From contig CM040128.1 in NCBI GenBank assembly GCA_022559845.1, positions 75,021,247-75,085,246 of the forward strand: a DNA stretch of 64,000 bases. Direction: 5' to 3'. How positions within the stretch are numbered: the stretch's first letter is position 1; each line of letters opens with the position of its first letter. The notes under the pieces are model-generated. The model saw only the letters and a list, made by a program, of their open reading frames with translations, was not told the DNA's origin and did no database searches. The position numbers and the translations under genes were made by a program. The DNA is from Amorphophallus konjac (Eukaryota; Streptophyta; Magnoliopsida; Alismatales; Araceae). Shown piece after piece: positions 46,219 to 57,409 of the stretch.

Positions 46219-46226
46219 TATTTATA
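46219..46226 (-). promoter_or_regulatory. TATA box of PMD copy I
   Basis: On the - strand TTCTATAAATACCCC lies 95 bases upstream of the ATG. Copy IV has the same box at the same distance from its start (59,852-59,859). Confidence 0.7.
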
Positions 46227-46697
46227 GAAATGGGAGAAGTGCGAGCCAAAACTTCCTCCATCATCTTTAACGAAAGCCCTCGTGGTAGGGCACCTTCCTT
46301 GCGGTCCCATGTGTCACTTCACCGCTCGCGCAGGGTAATTGATTGGATGGTGTGATGTGACGACTCGCTCCCTACGCAGTTTAGGGATGCCCTGTCATGT
46401 TGTAGAAGTGGTCCGAGAAGGTTGAAAGGTCATCGGGGAGAGGGGGCTAAAAGCCGTCATTGTTGAATTTGATGGCAGATTCTCGTGGAAAAAATGGTCG
46501 CGGCGAGACGCGATTCCCCGTTTCACGGTCGAGTCTTGTCGAGCGCATCACATGGGAACAATATAAAGAAGGAGAAGCGTAGGGAAGAAGGAACGCGCAA
46601 GAGAAAAAATGAACAATAGAAAATCAAATCACTCAGTTCATAGGTCTACATAAACAGTCATGAACATCACAAGAGAGGAGGCGGGTATGCTAACTCG
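46227..46697. other. Spacer between PMD copies I and II
   Basis: No gene is seen. This is the promoter side of copy I and the 3' flank of copy II. A CG-rich word GCGGCGAGACGCGATTCC lies near 46,500. Confidence 0.45.
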
Positions 46698-48124
46698 CTA
46701 ATTCTCGCCATCACCTTCACGCTCGTCTCTCCGGCCATCCCTCTCCTCTCCCCTAAGGTGAGGGTCCCTAAGGGGCCTCCTAGAGCTCTGTGAGGCAGCA
46801 CTTGCCTCACCCCGCAATGCCCGCTCTGCTTCGCCAGCTCGCTGCTGCTCCCTTGGCATGGCAAAGGAGTTACCTGTCGAAAGATAGCCGGAACGGCGAA
46901 GGCCCGCGCCAAATTCTCCTTCCCTCTCATAACGCTCCTCCATGTCCTTCAGCCTCCGCTCTACAACTCAAAGGCCTACCTGGAGCTCCATCACCTAGGT
47001 CTCTAGGGCCCTTCTCTCATCCCAAGCCCTCTGTCGCTCTGCCCTTCTTTCCTCTCTCTCCTTCTCCCTCTCCACTCTTTCCCTCTCCGCCTCTCTCCTT
47101 GCGATCTGGAGGAAGTCCCTCAGCTTGAGGATGCCTCGAGGCAGTCCCTCGGCCTCATGACACCATAGCTCCGCTACGGTGGCCGCCCAGGCGTCACGCT
47201 CCTCCTCAGCTCAGACCGCCCGAGCTAGCGCATCTCAAATCTCCGACGCCTGCCAGAACCAAACCATCTCACATGTCAGTGAAAGAGCGGCAAATGTTTA
47301 ACACTCAAGCAAGGCAGGCACTCACCCGAGTTGGGAGCTCGCGCTCCACCTCACCGGCGTGAGCCATTGCACTAGCAAGCTGCTCCCGGAGGAAGGTTAT
47401 CTCCAAGAAAGGGACCTGAGAGCTAGAAGGCGCCCCACCGTCCATCCCTGCCATCGTTGCCTGCTAGGCACGCTAAAAATAATAAACAACAGCCATTGGT
47501 TAAGCCTAAAAAAGGGGGGGGGGGGCGCTCCTTTTTCACCTCTACTGGTCTCCCAAACTTGGGATGCTCTGCATGGCTCTCCTTGCACTGCCTCAGGTAG
47601 TCAGAACCGTCCGACACCAATACGACACCTTGCTGCCAGTTGTAGATCTGAGCAGGGAAACGTGTGCGCTAGTCTTCAAGTTTGGCCTTCCCGCGGCCCT
47701 CTCCCCGGACGCGGTTCGTCTCATCCGCACTCGCCCACTCATCGACCAAGCTCAGGGTCCTTGTCATACCCTGCATATCAAAAGGGAGGGTCCTATATCA
47801 AAAAAATAAACAAAAACAAAAACAAAAAAATGTGTCTCCTGTCGAAGACGCGTTCATCATTCAAGTACAACACTCACCGAACCCTCTTCTCCCTCTCTAC
47901 TTGTTCACTATAGAACCAAAACAAATTAAGGAAGTGGAGATCGAGGAGCCTACTAGGCCATGCTCACCTCCCTTCACGCCACCGGGCCTCACAGGCCCCT
48001 CAATGGCCAAAGGAAGCCCATCCCCTCCCACGGCCACCTCTTCGTGCTCCTACATGACCCTCCTCGAAGGAGGAACTCCTCGCCCCCCTTTCCCTCCACC
48101 ACGGTTCGGCCTGCCATATTCCAT
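46698..48124 (-). pseudogene. PMD gene copy II, PMD-encoding exon deleted
   Basis: It starts MEYGRPNRGGGKGGEE at 48,124, like the start of copy III. After about 250 bases it jumps to sequence matching copy III at 49,800-49,550 (VDEWASADETNRVRGEGRGK, DYLRQCKESH). The central exon of about 715 bases found in copies I and III, with the PMD domain, is absent. The remaining coiled-coil exons (SSSQVPFLEITFLREQLASA, then EERYEREGEFGAGLRRSGY) end at 46,698. Several in-frame stops are present. It is a deletion derivative of the same family. Confidence 0.7.
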
Positions 48125-48526
48125 AGATCAAGGGTGGGAGAAGATGAAGCAAGGCGAGCAAGCCTTGACGAGAAGAAGGGTTGTTTGTGGGCAAAGTGAG
48201 GAATAAGAAAGGGCCGCCCTATGGTTCGCGGTGGTTTAAATTTGAATTCAAAAGGTTAGAACGCTTCTTCGCGCCTAGACGCCCCAACACAAAAGAAGAA
48301 AAAATAGGGAGGGGAAACGGCATGCATCCCGCACAAGGCGTAATTCCCCATCTTCGGGGCGAGATCCTGTAAAGCGTGTCACGAAGGAGTAAGTAAAGGA
48401 GAAAAAGCGTGGAGAAAGGTACGTGCACAGAAAACAATCAAGTGACAGAAAAGAAACCATTCCATTCTATATAACAACTGTATGTCATACATCATAAGTA
48501 AGGATAGTGAGTGTGCAAACCACTCT
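48125..48526. other. Spacer between PMD copies II and III
   Basis: No gene is seen. GGTTTAAATTTGAATTC near 48,232 lies about 110 bases above the start of copy II, like a similar AT word above copy III. The GC word CGCGCCTAGACGCC near 48,270 belongs to the palindrome family of 51.1-52.0 kb. Confidence 0.5.
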
Positions 48527-51500
48527 CTAACTCTTACCACCACCCTCCTGGTCGTCCCTCTGATCATCCCTCTCCTCTCTCCTCTGGCGAGGATCCCTAG
48601 GGGTCCTCCGCGAGCTCTGTGAGGCATTGCTCGCCTTGCCCTGCAGTGCCTGGCCGGCATCGAAGGCGCGACGCCGCTCCTCGGCCGAGGAGACTAGGAA
48701 GCTGTCCACAGAAAAAGAACCAGACTGACGAAGTCGCGCCCCACGGTCCTTCGCCCTCTGGTACCGCTCCTCACTCTCTCGTAGCCTCTCCTCTGCCGTA
48801 CCGAGACTCACTCAGAGCTCCGTCATCTGGGCCTCTAAAGCCCTCATGTCCTCCCTCTTCCTCAATGCCTCTCTCCTCGACACCTCGAGGGCAATCCGCA
48901 GCTCTAGCACGTCACGGGGAAGCTCCTCAGCCTCCCGTCGTCGTCGGTCCTCCTCCAGCTCCGCTATCCGAGCGCCGCGCTCTGTTGCCCAGGCATCACC
49001 CTCCTCTTCAGCACGGACTGCATGAGCCAGTGCATCTCGAACCTCCGCCACCTGTCGAAAGCCCACATTCCCCTTGAAGTCAAGTAAAGGAAAGGGAACA
49101 CGCAGAAGGGGAACCCATGCCAAGTAAGCACTCACCCGAGCCGCCTGGTCGCGCTCGGCCTCCTCAGCACGGGCCACCGCACCCGCCAACTGCTCCTGGA
49201 GAGAAGAGACCTCTGGAGGAGGGGCTCGGGAGCTAGAGGCCACTCCACCAGCCATCCCGGCCGCCGCCGCTTGATGGGCGCGTTGAAACACAGAGACAAA
49301 CGGCAGTCAGAGGCTAAGCATCAGGAATCCAGGTGACAAAAAAAATAGTAACGCATTTGTATAGGCTCACTAGGATGTCCAACTCCTGACGAGTGACTTC
49401 CAGCTGCTGCCTGGCGTCCGCCAGCTGGGCCTGCAGGTCAGTAATGATGGTGTCACGAGCATCCTGCATTCATGAGCATATAGATTAATGTCACATGCAT
49501 TTGTAGAAAAAAAAAGAGAGCCTCATTTCATACTTACCCCTACTGGCCTCCTTAGGTAGAGGCATCCTGCGTACATGTCTCGGTACCGCCGTAAGTAGTC
49601 TGTGCTGTCCTGCACGTGGGACTCCACTGGAACGTCACCCTGCTGCCAGTCCTAGTACTGTGCAGGAAAGTGCGTACGCCAGTCCACGAGCTTCGTCTTG
49701 CCCCAGGTCTTCCGCCCTACGCGGCTCGGCTCGTCTACCTCCAACCACTCCTGGGCAAGCCCTAGGGTCCTCATGACCAGCCTGAGTTGCAGTGGCTCAA
49801 TCTCGTTCAGGCAATGGACCCACAGGTCCCGCCCGAAATGAGGTCGGCCCGCTACGATCGAAGGCTAGCCAGCATTGACCATGCCCAGGTAGGGCCTCAA
49901 TACCACCTGCATCACCATACATGCATCATGTTAATCCCCACCTTAGTAAACAAAATAAATGCACAAAAAATTATATACATCATACCATGGCCTCGGGGTA
50001 CTCGGTCAGCTCACGTCGAAGCGACGTCAGCTGGTAGGTGTGTGGAGCCACGGTCGTGACTGGCCTCCACCGCCGCGCTAGGGGTACGACCGTCTGGTTC
50101 CATTGCCTGGCTCTCCCCATAGGGAAGTAGTAGTAACTCAATACCTGCATCCATCACATATCATTAGTACAAACAAACTAGGATTCAATGTAAAATACAT
50201 TAATGAATTGTTTACCTGGAGGAAAGGCGCGAAGCCGCCGACTGTCGTCTCCTTCTCTGCCCCCTGAGAAAGATCAGCAATCAAGTGGGCGAGCAGGACT
50301 GCTCCCCACGCATAGTGCCCCACTAGGTCTAGGTCCGCCAGAATCCCAAGGAAACGATAGTGGATGTCGTCTCCCTTCGTCCCTAGCAAAAGACGGCCCA
50401 GTAGGAAGAAGAGGAACCTCCGGAGGTCCAGGTCCGCCCGCTCTCGGTCGCCCGCGTCCTGGCTAAAATCTCCCCGAGCTGCTCCCTCTATCCGCGCTAG
50501 GAACTCCGCTCCGCTCTCACCGACGTGCTGACGCGAGTCGACGAACCCGAGTGCCTCCATGATGTCTGCCCGGCCGACTGTCCTGCTGTCTCTGTCAGTC
50601 ACTCTCATCTCCAGCCCTAACAGCTCTAGGGCACTCTCTCTGTAGTCGGGGTAGGTGACCCCACTGACGGCCTCCCCGTCCACCCGTAGTCCAGTGATCC
50701 GGACTACATCCTCCAGTGACAGCGCCATATGCCCCCAGGGCATCAGAAACGCTCGGCTCGGAGCGTGCCACCGCTCCCTCAACGCCTGGACGACGGGCAA
50801 GTCGAGCCGAAAGGGCTCGATCTGCAAAAACGCCCCGAACCCCATGGCGTCTACTCGGGCCCTCTCGAAGTCCGGCAGCCCTCGGTACGCCGCCACCACC
50901 AAGAACCAACTGATCCGGGTCCTCATCACGCCCTGCACACCACAAAACGAAAAGAAAGGAATCACATCAGTAAGAGAATAGAGCCACAAATAATGAACTA
51001 CATTAAAAAAAAAGTAAAGGTGTCTGGAAGATTAGACGCTTTCATAATTTCTTTTTTTCTTTCTTTCCAAAAAAAACAAAAAGAAAAAAGAAAAAAAATA
51101 AAAATAAAAAATTGACGCGTCCAGGCCCCTAGATGGCTATACATTTTTGTATTTTCTTAATTTTATATAATAATTATAACAACGTCTAGGCGCCTAGACG
51201 CCTTCATAATTTTCCTATTTATTTAATTAAAATTAAATAATAAATGCGTCTGTCTCCTATGACGCGTTCAATAATTTTCTAAAAATAATTAAAAAAATAA
51301 ATAAAAAATAAAAAGTATTGAGGCATCCACTAAATGGGACGCCTCAATCCTTTCAAAATCGCCCTCATCCGTACCCCATATCTCACCCCATTTTTTGCAG
51401 AAAATCATAAAAGAGTGCAACAAAAGGAAGTTCTAGGGGACCTACCGGGTCGTGCTCATCTTCTATCGCGCCACCGGATCCCTCGGCGCCTTCCACTGCC

Positions 51501-51616
51501 AAGGGAAGCGCCTCCTCCTCCACGGCGGCCTCCTCCGCATGATCCCGGGGCCTCCTCGGACGGCGAGCGACCCGCTTCCGCTTCTCACCACCTTGGCTTG
51601 GCCCGCCACGCTCCAT
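48527..51616 (-). pseudogene. PMD gene copy III, most complete of the cluster
   Basis: Exon 1 (51,616-51,446) encodes a basic, RRPRRPR-containing N terminus and ends at a GTAGGT donor. Exon 2 (50,932-50,216, 717 bases, no stop) follows a GTGTGCAG acceptor and encodes the PMD domain: VVAAYRGLPDFERARVD, RERWHAPSRAFLMPWGH, SLEDVVRITGLRVDGEAVSG, DLDLRRFLFFLLGRLLLGTK, then a GTAAAC donor. Exon 3 starts at 50,144. The distal part is coiled coil (VSSLQEQLAGAVARAEEAE, RDVLELRIALEVSRREALRK) and ends RDDQEGGGKS. In-frame TAG near 49,651 and TGA near 48,812 indicate decay. Exons 1 and 2 alone are intact. Confidence 0.8.
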
Positions 51617-52000
51617 GCACCTAGATTGAGGGAGGGGAGGTTGAATTGGGGAGAGAGGAGAGGGAGGAGAGGTGTGAGAGAGGGGGGGGTTTCAGATGGT
51701 TGAACAAAGAGAAATGTCATCGCGGGCGGCCTTTTAACTTCGAAATTCAAAATTTCGGCGCGTCTAAGCGCCAAGACGCGTCAGATATAAAAAAAGAAAT
51801 AAAATATTGGCGCGTCTAGGCGCAAGGACGCGTCAGCTACAAAAAAATAAAAAAAATAAAATATTTGGCGCATCTAAGCTCTAAGACGCGTCAGGAATAA
51901 AAAATAATGGAAGCGTCTTTTACGCGTCCACAAAAATAAAATAATAATTAAAAAATTGGACGCATCTTCCGTGTTATACGCGTCAAATAATTTTTTTTAC
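51100..52000. repeat. Family of GC-rich palindromes in AT-rich sequence
   Basis: Hairpin-like words stand 40-70 bases apart in AT-rich, A-run-rich DNA. CGTCTAGGCGCCTAGACG at 51,183-51,200 is a perfect 18-bp palindrome. Imperfect ones follow at about 51,246, 51,330, 51,755, 51,810, 51,870, 51,910 and 51,960, with GCGTCT..AGACGC or GACGCGTC cores. They lie in the first intron and upstream region of PMD copy III. Confidence 0.8.
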
Positions 52001-53199
52001 TAATAATAAAAATAATAATAAAAGGCCAATAATAATAAAACCATTTGCATACAATAACTTCACATTTATTTTATTAAAATAATAGAATGAGTTACATCAG
52101 GGGTTTAGATGCTTCGGACCTTAATTTCCCCAGTTCGGTTACATAAGCCCTCCACAGGTCGCGTTCTTCCTCTACATGCACTAATGTCTTTCCCGGAATG
52201 CTCGTCTTCCATGACACTTTGATGGCCTTCACTTCCTTTGCATCTTCCTCCGTCCCCAACTCTCTCTTCCTCAAAGGAGGAATGCCAGATAACGTTGGGA
52301 ACAAATGGCGGGGAAGGCCGATTTGAATACATCACCGATGTGCGTTGTAAAGAACAAACTCAGTCGCACCAATAAGTTAAAGTTCAGCTTCAGGGGAAGA
52401 CCTCGTGAGGAGTTCGTGTGAGAGCAGACATGTCGGTGCACAAGTGAAAAAGCTTTGCGTCATAGTTTTGAAGTGAGACCTCCAGTCTTCACGTTTCTTC
52501 AGCCATGGACCGCGATTTACTATATTGCCGCCAAAGCCTGACACATCGGCTATGTGGTAAAGGGGACTTTGTTGGAAGATCTTCGAGGTGGTTGGCATCC
52601 CCTCATGATGATCAAATTTGAAATGTAAGTCAACCCAGCAATTCATAACAGAAGTGCAACCAAAAGGAGTCTTACCCATGCTGGAGGTAGTAAGGCCGCT
52701 ATAGAGGTAAGCAAGAATGGCAGGCCCCACCCTTTTGCCATCCCAAATTCTGTAAATGGCGCTCAACTGGTCTTCCTCCACTATGTTGTCGGTAGAAGGG
52801 AATAAGAGAGCACCTGCCAAACAGATTGTGAACCCTTTCATAACTTCTTCTAAATGATTATCATCTAGCAATTCTCTCAGGGCATCCATAACCCATTCCG
52901 CGAGCTTTTGCAGGTTAATTCCCTTCTGAGTCTGGATGTTTCTAACGGCACCAGATGGCATGAAGCTCCTGAGGACGTCCTCGGAAGTCACCCTTTTCAG
53001 CATTGGCATGATCTTTATCCTGCCATCCCTTCTGAATCTTTTCAAACTGAGCAGAAGTTCCACCTCCTCAAGAAGGATGGTCGCCTCGAAAGTGGGGAAG
53101 ATAAAAGTATGAGTCTGAGGATGCCAGATCTCTACTAGCGCACCCATAGGCGCCCAGTCCATGTGAATCTTCTCGTAATGCTTGGCGTGAACCAGGAGA

Positions 53200-53204
53200 C
53201 CTTA
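53200..53204. repeat. Target-site duplication of element D, left copy
   Basis: CCTTA, repeated at 59,455-59,459. Confidence 0.92.
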
Positions 53205-55275
53205 TGATGGGAATCGACGTCGAGCACGTATATTTTCTTTTGCATTTATGTCCTTTTAGTTTGTGTTCATATCCTTGGGAAAGTATGTAGGCAAATCTAC
53301 GGCTTTGTAAGCCAATACGTCATTCCCTTGGATTGTGTGGGTTTTTGTGCAATTGTGTAGTAGGTCCAGCTAGGGGGCCCTCAAACCTTTTCCATTGGTC
53401 TATGTCATCCATGTGGGGCTGGTCAACCATCCTAGGTGGCCATCTAGAAGGGTTGAATGTCAATTGTCCACATGGGAGACAAAAGGGTCAAAATTTCAAA
53501 GGTTGGCCACCAACCTACCCCTTGGTCAAGGGGGCGCCCCCTTCCACTAGGATTATTTTATTTTTTTTTGTGTGTCATTCACACTTAATCCCAGCCCTCC
53601 ATCCCCCATCCCTAGATCCAAGGGTCTACATTAGATTTGATACGTAGCATATAAAAGGTTGTATTTTACATTTGTTGGCATTAATGAAGAGAAAATTGTT
53701 GGAAAATCAAGAGTGATTCTTGTGCCCCTCCCCTCTCCCCTGGTGTTCATCTCCTCCAACCCCAAATTCTAGAGTGGTTCTATCTTCAATCCCCTCCCCT
53801 CTATCTCTGGTGATCATTTGTGCCACCGCCGCCGCCGTTCGTGCCGCCTACGAGCCGCCGCGGAGCCATCTTTAAGGTTCTGTCCTGCTGGACAGAGGTG
53901 AGTTCCACGAAATTCTGCAGTCAGCCACGACGTCCTCTTGATCTGAATTTTTTAGAGGTTGTTCCTATCTCGTATCCACATCTCCACAAAAAACTTCACG
54001 TCCAAAATCCTTCATTTGGTAATTTCCCATTTTCATTCTTCTTTCACTCCCAGATCTGTCTTGTCTCTGTCTATAGTGATAGCAGCTCTGAGTTTTTCAT
54101 TTTCGACCACTTTTGTGATTTTTGTTATGGCTTCCGATTTTACCAGGAGTTCTGTCCATCAACCCCTCCATCTTCACTTTTTCTTGATTTTTGATCAGCC
54201 CTCTATCCATTTTTCAAAAATCGTGTTCTACCTCATCTACAGTGCTGTCAGCCAGATTCTAGATCCGACCACATCCCAGTGCAAAAATCATAACAACTCG
54301 TAGCCACCTCCAATCCTCTCACAAAACATATTTCCGTCTTCCTGGTTCCATTTCCTACAACTTTGATGAAGACCTCAGGAGCTGGATCGGACATCTTCCT
54401 AACGGTCAACGGAAGTTCTCAGAGAACAGCCCTGCAGATCTGAGAGCTCGAGTACTGTACAATAGGAACTCAAAAATTCAATAAAGCTTAGATCCGTGTA
54501 GATCCAGATCCGATCTCTAGGCCTATATTGAAGTACTTCAAGAGAGCTTTCCAACGGCGCTGGTTTCGTGTCGATCTGACATCGGGGCTGATCGCAGCGT
54601 CCGTTCTCGCCGGAACGCGCGCCGGAAAACAGAACCGGCAGATCCGTGGCCGGTTATTCCGACTGGTGCCGAACGGAGCCGCCCGGCCTCCGTTCGCCGT
54701 TCCAACGTGCCGCCTACCCAGGGAACGCTTCCCCAAGTGTCCCCACCACAGTGGTGCCACCGGGTCCCACATGGCCCCTCCGGACGGCACATGGGCCCCA
54801 CAGTCACAAGTTCGGGTGCTACCGAAGAGACGCGAGATGCCGCCCGTCAACCCGAATTCGGTCCTCCCGGGGCCATTTGTGTAGCCCTTTACCTCCCTGC
54901 GTGGAGTGGGCAGCGACTTATATTACTGTAATATTGTGTATTATTGTTCCGGGAGTACGAGTTTCGGCCGGGTCCGTCTTCCCCACGCCGAGCGCGTGGA
55001 GGTATCGTATTCGCTCCTTGCTTGGCATTTCGCTTATTTCCATATATGATTGTTTATGCCACTGCTAGAGAGCATGTTTTAGGACCTAGCTCGCTATATT
55101 TTCATATCACCGTTGCTGCGAGAGAGAGAGCGTGACCGTCCCGTGACCCGATCCGGGCACGAAAGTGTGAATTGACCACCCTAGCTCTTGTCGGTTTCTG
55201 AACCGTGCACGTCTGACGCTTCCCTCGTTAAGGGACAATCGCGAGCTTGTCGTGTCCTTGTCTCGTCCCACATCA
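53205..55275 (+). repeat. 5' LTR of element D
   Basis: The borders are given by comparison with 57,410-59,454 and by the primer site. A TATA box (CATATAAAAGG, 53,650-53,657) lies 445 bases in. The rest would be a long transcribed leader with no conserved frame. Confidence 0.93.
53650..53657 (+). promoter_or_regulatory. TATA box in the 5' LTR of D
   Basis: GCATATAAAAGGTTG; the same box is in the 3' LTR at 57,855-57,862. Confidence 0.65.
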
Positions 55276-55278
55276 ATT

Positions 55279-55290
55279 TGGTATCAGAGC
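55279..55290 (+). other. Primer binding site of element D (initiator Met tRNA)
   Basis: TGGTATCAGAGC lies three bases after the LTR end. Confidence 0.92.
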
Positions 55291-55486
55291 GAGTTTGAGT
55301 CTAGGGTGTCTAAAAACAAAAAAAAAGTGTCTTTTTACATTGCATCCCAATAACCCGGTATCTCAAAAGGTGTTGTCCGAACGTTAGGCTACGCCTATCG
55401 GGAAGGTCGCACACTTGCGCGAGTGATCTTCGAATCAGTTATCTCCGCCACGTACCGAGTCTTGGTTTACGTCTAGGGTCCTTAGT

Positions 55487-56959
55487 GTGCATGCATTCCA
55501 AACTTGCATAGGCGGTCTAGTGTCTTGTCACCGTGTGTATGCATGTCCATGTCCGCTACCCATGGCCGTTCCCCAAGACCATGCGTCCGAAGGGACATCC
55601 TTTATGGCCCAATCCAACGCCTTCATGGCCCGACCATTAGCTTTCACTCATCTCGTTACTAAAGCTACCCTACCCAATGGGTCCACAACGAGACTCCATT
55701 TCGCTCATAAGGATTCAGATAATTGGGTTTCTCTTGATATCGTGGAGTCCCTCTCCAAGGTGGGTAAGATTATCCGCGATGGGGATTTTGCTTTTGTCGA
55801 GTTTGAAAGGATGATCGGCTCCACTCTTTACTGCGATGGTGCATGGTGCAACCTTGGTACGCCAACAGGCCCATACATTATGTTAGGGCGACCTTGGTTG
55901 GAAGAGAGGAGAGTGATCTTTGACCGGGATACGAGGACCTGCACCTTATATCCACCTCACCTACCCGACAAGTTCGTCTTCCACGACATCCTTCGGCCGA
56001 CCATCTCCGTGTCACCACCCGTCCACTCGTATCAGTCCGCTCCGCCTACGGACCCATGCTCACCACCCTTTCTTTCCGAACTTGCTTCGGAACCCTCTCA
56101 TTTGGAACCACCCAAGCCCGAGCCACCCGTGTTTCTGACGGGTACGCTTTTCATAGCCGAGCCGCTTCTTAGTTGGCTCAAGGATGGCTTGGTCCCACAT
56201 CCCTTCCCCTTCAGAGACCCCACCTTACCTTTAGTGCCGGTCAACTCATTCCATACAACTTTTCGGTCTAGTCACCATGTCGATACCTTGGATGACCTTA
56301 TTATGGGATTAGATTCACAATGGAAGTTGACGCATCTTTTGGCCGGAGGCTTTGACCAACTCGCTAGTCTTAACTTCACCCATCCGGCCTTAGGGTCCAT
56401 TACCTCCGTGTGCACCGTGGGGTGTGTCACCACGGAGATTCTTCTACTCCTCCCGATGCCGGCCGAGTCCGACTTCATTCCCTTTTGCCCAAGGGAGGAA
56501 TCTTATTTTCTATACATGTCCGTCGTCCCACCGCTCACAATGTATGACGGTGATTATGAATTCTTAAATTGGGACCGAGTCATGGGAGAACCCACTTCAT
56601 GGGGTCATACCTTCTTCGACCCTTTTGACCCCTTCACTAGTGAACCTCCCGAGCTTTCATACTCACTCCACTTCTTCCGCGGAGTTCACTATCCCACATT
56701 TTCCACTCGGGCCAAGCAAACTCCACATAGCCATAGGTCCGAACCTTCATTTGGGGGTAATGAAAACTTTGGTTTTCCCGATCCATCTAGTCCACCCGCA
56801 CCTCCCGGAATTCCCACATCCAAGCCCAATGTCCATGATTGGTGCATCGTAGTATGTCTAGGAGTTCCCCATGACGTCAACCTCCGGTTACGTCAAATGC
56901 ATGCATGGCACACATTCGGGTGTCCTGGTCCGCCGTCACCCATGTACGGGTCAGACTAA
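55487..56959 (+). CDS. ORF of element D with a retropepsin-like segment
   Basis: The frame is 490 codons with no stop. Between about codons 60 and 165 it looks like a retrotransposon aspartic protease: a hydrophobic run, then KDSDNWVSLDIVESL in the place of the DSG loop (third position Asp instead of Gly), then YIMLGRPWLEERRVIFD, close to the LGRPWL segment of plant Ty3/gypsy proteases. The rest is Pro/Ser-rich and unfamiliar, with no zinc knuckle or RT motif. A later ATG at 55,562 (MAVPQDHASEG) may be the true start. The altered catalytic loop suggests it does not cut peptides. A remnant of a longer polyprotein is the main alternative. Confidence 0.55.
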   Translation: MHAFQTCIGGLVSCHRVYACPCPLPMAVPQDHASEGTSFMAQSNAFMARPLAFTHLVTKATLPNGSTTRLHFAHKDSDNWVSLDIVESLSKVGKIIRDGDFAFVEFERMIGSTLYCDGAWCNLGTPTGPYIMLGRPWLEERRVIFDRDTRTCTLYPPHLPDKFVFHDILRPTISVSPPVHSYQSAPPTDPCSPPFLSELASEPSHLEPPKPEPPVFLTGTLFIAEPLLSWLKDGLVPHPFPFRDPTLPLVPVNSFHTTFRSSHHVDTLDDLIMGLDSQWKLTHLLAGGFDQLASLNFTHPALGSITSVCTVGCVTTEILLLLPMPAESDFIPFCPREESYFLYMSVVPPLTMYDGDYEFLNWDRVMGEPTSWGHTFFDPFDPFTSEPPELSYSLHFFRGVHYPTFSTRAKQTPHSHRSEPSFGGNENFGFPDPSSPPAPPGIPTSKPNVHDWCIVVCLGVPHDVNLRLRQMHAWHTFGCPGPPSPMYGSD

Positions 56960-57409
56960 CATTAGGTATGTCTAGGGTCATATATGAGTCGATATTGTCT
57001 CTTCTTTGTGTGGTTTGTTTGTGTGATTTATTTTGTGTGTAGTTTGAGAGTCTGCATGTGTCTTGTGCAAGTTCGTTGTCTTTCTCTTATGAGTAAGACA
57101 CGATTGGACTCGCTCGATGAGTATGGGATCGGTTCTACATCTATACCCGGATCAGTCACCTATAGGGACTCAGCGGTGATTCCTAGTGAGTCTTCGAGCC
57201 GCCACCTACCCTTTTGAGAGTGCCCCACCCGGAGTGTCCACCTTTAGCCCATAGCAGCTTGTGCATATCGAGTATATAAGGAATGAGCAGGTGACGGTCA
57301 CTTGGAGTGGAGCATACCCGTGTTACTTGGCACGGTGACGGATCCGCAGGAGTACCCGAGCACCCATACCCCTACTCGACGGGGTCGAGTTCCTCCCACC
57401 CGGGAGAGT

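Noticed and set aside
53820..55135. Several 60-140-codon + frames in the 5' LTR of element D, mirrored at 58,096-59,314
   Set aside because: They are equal in both copies because the LTRs are duplicates. They overlap each other in different frames and resemble no family.
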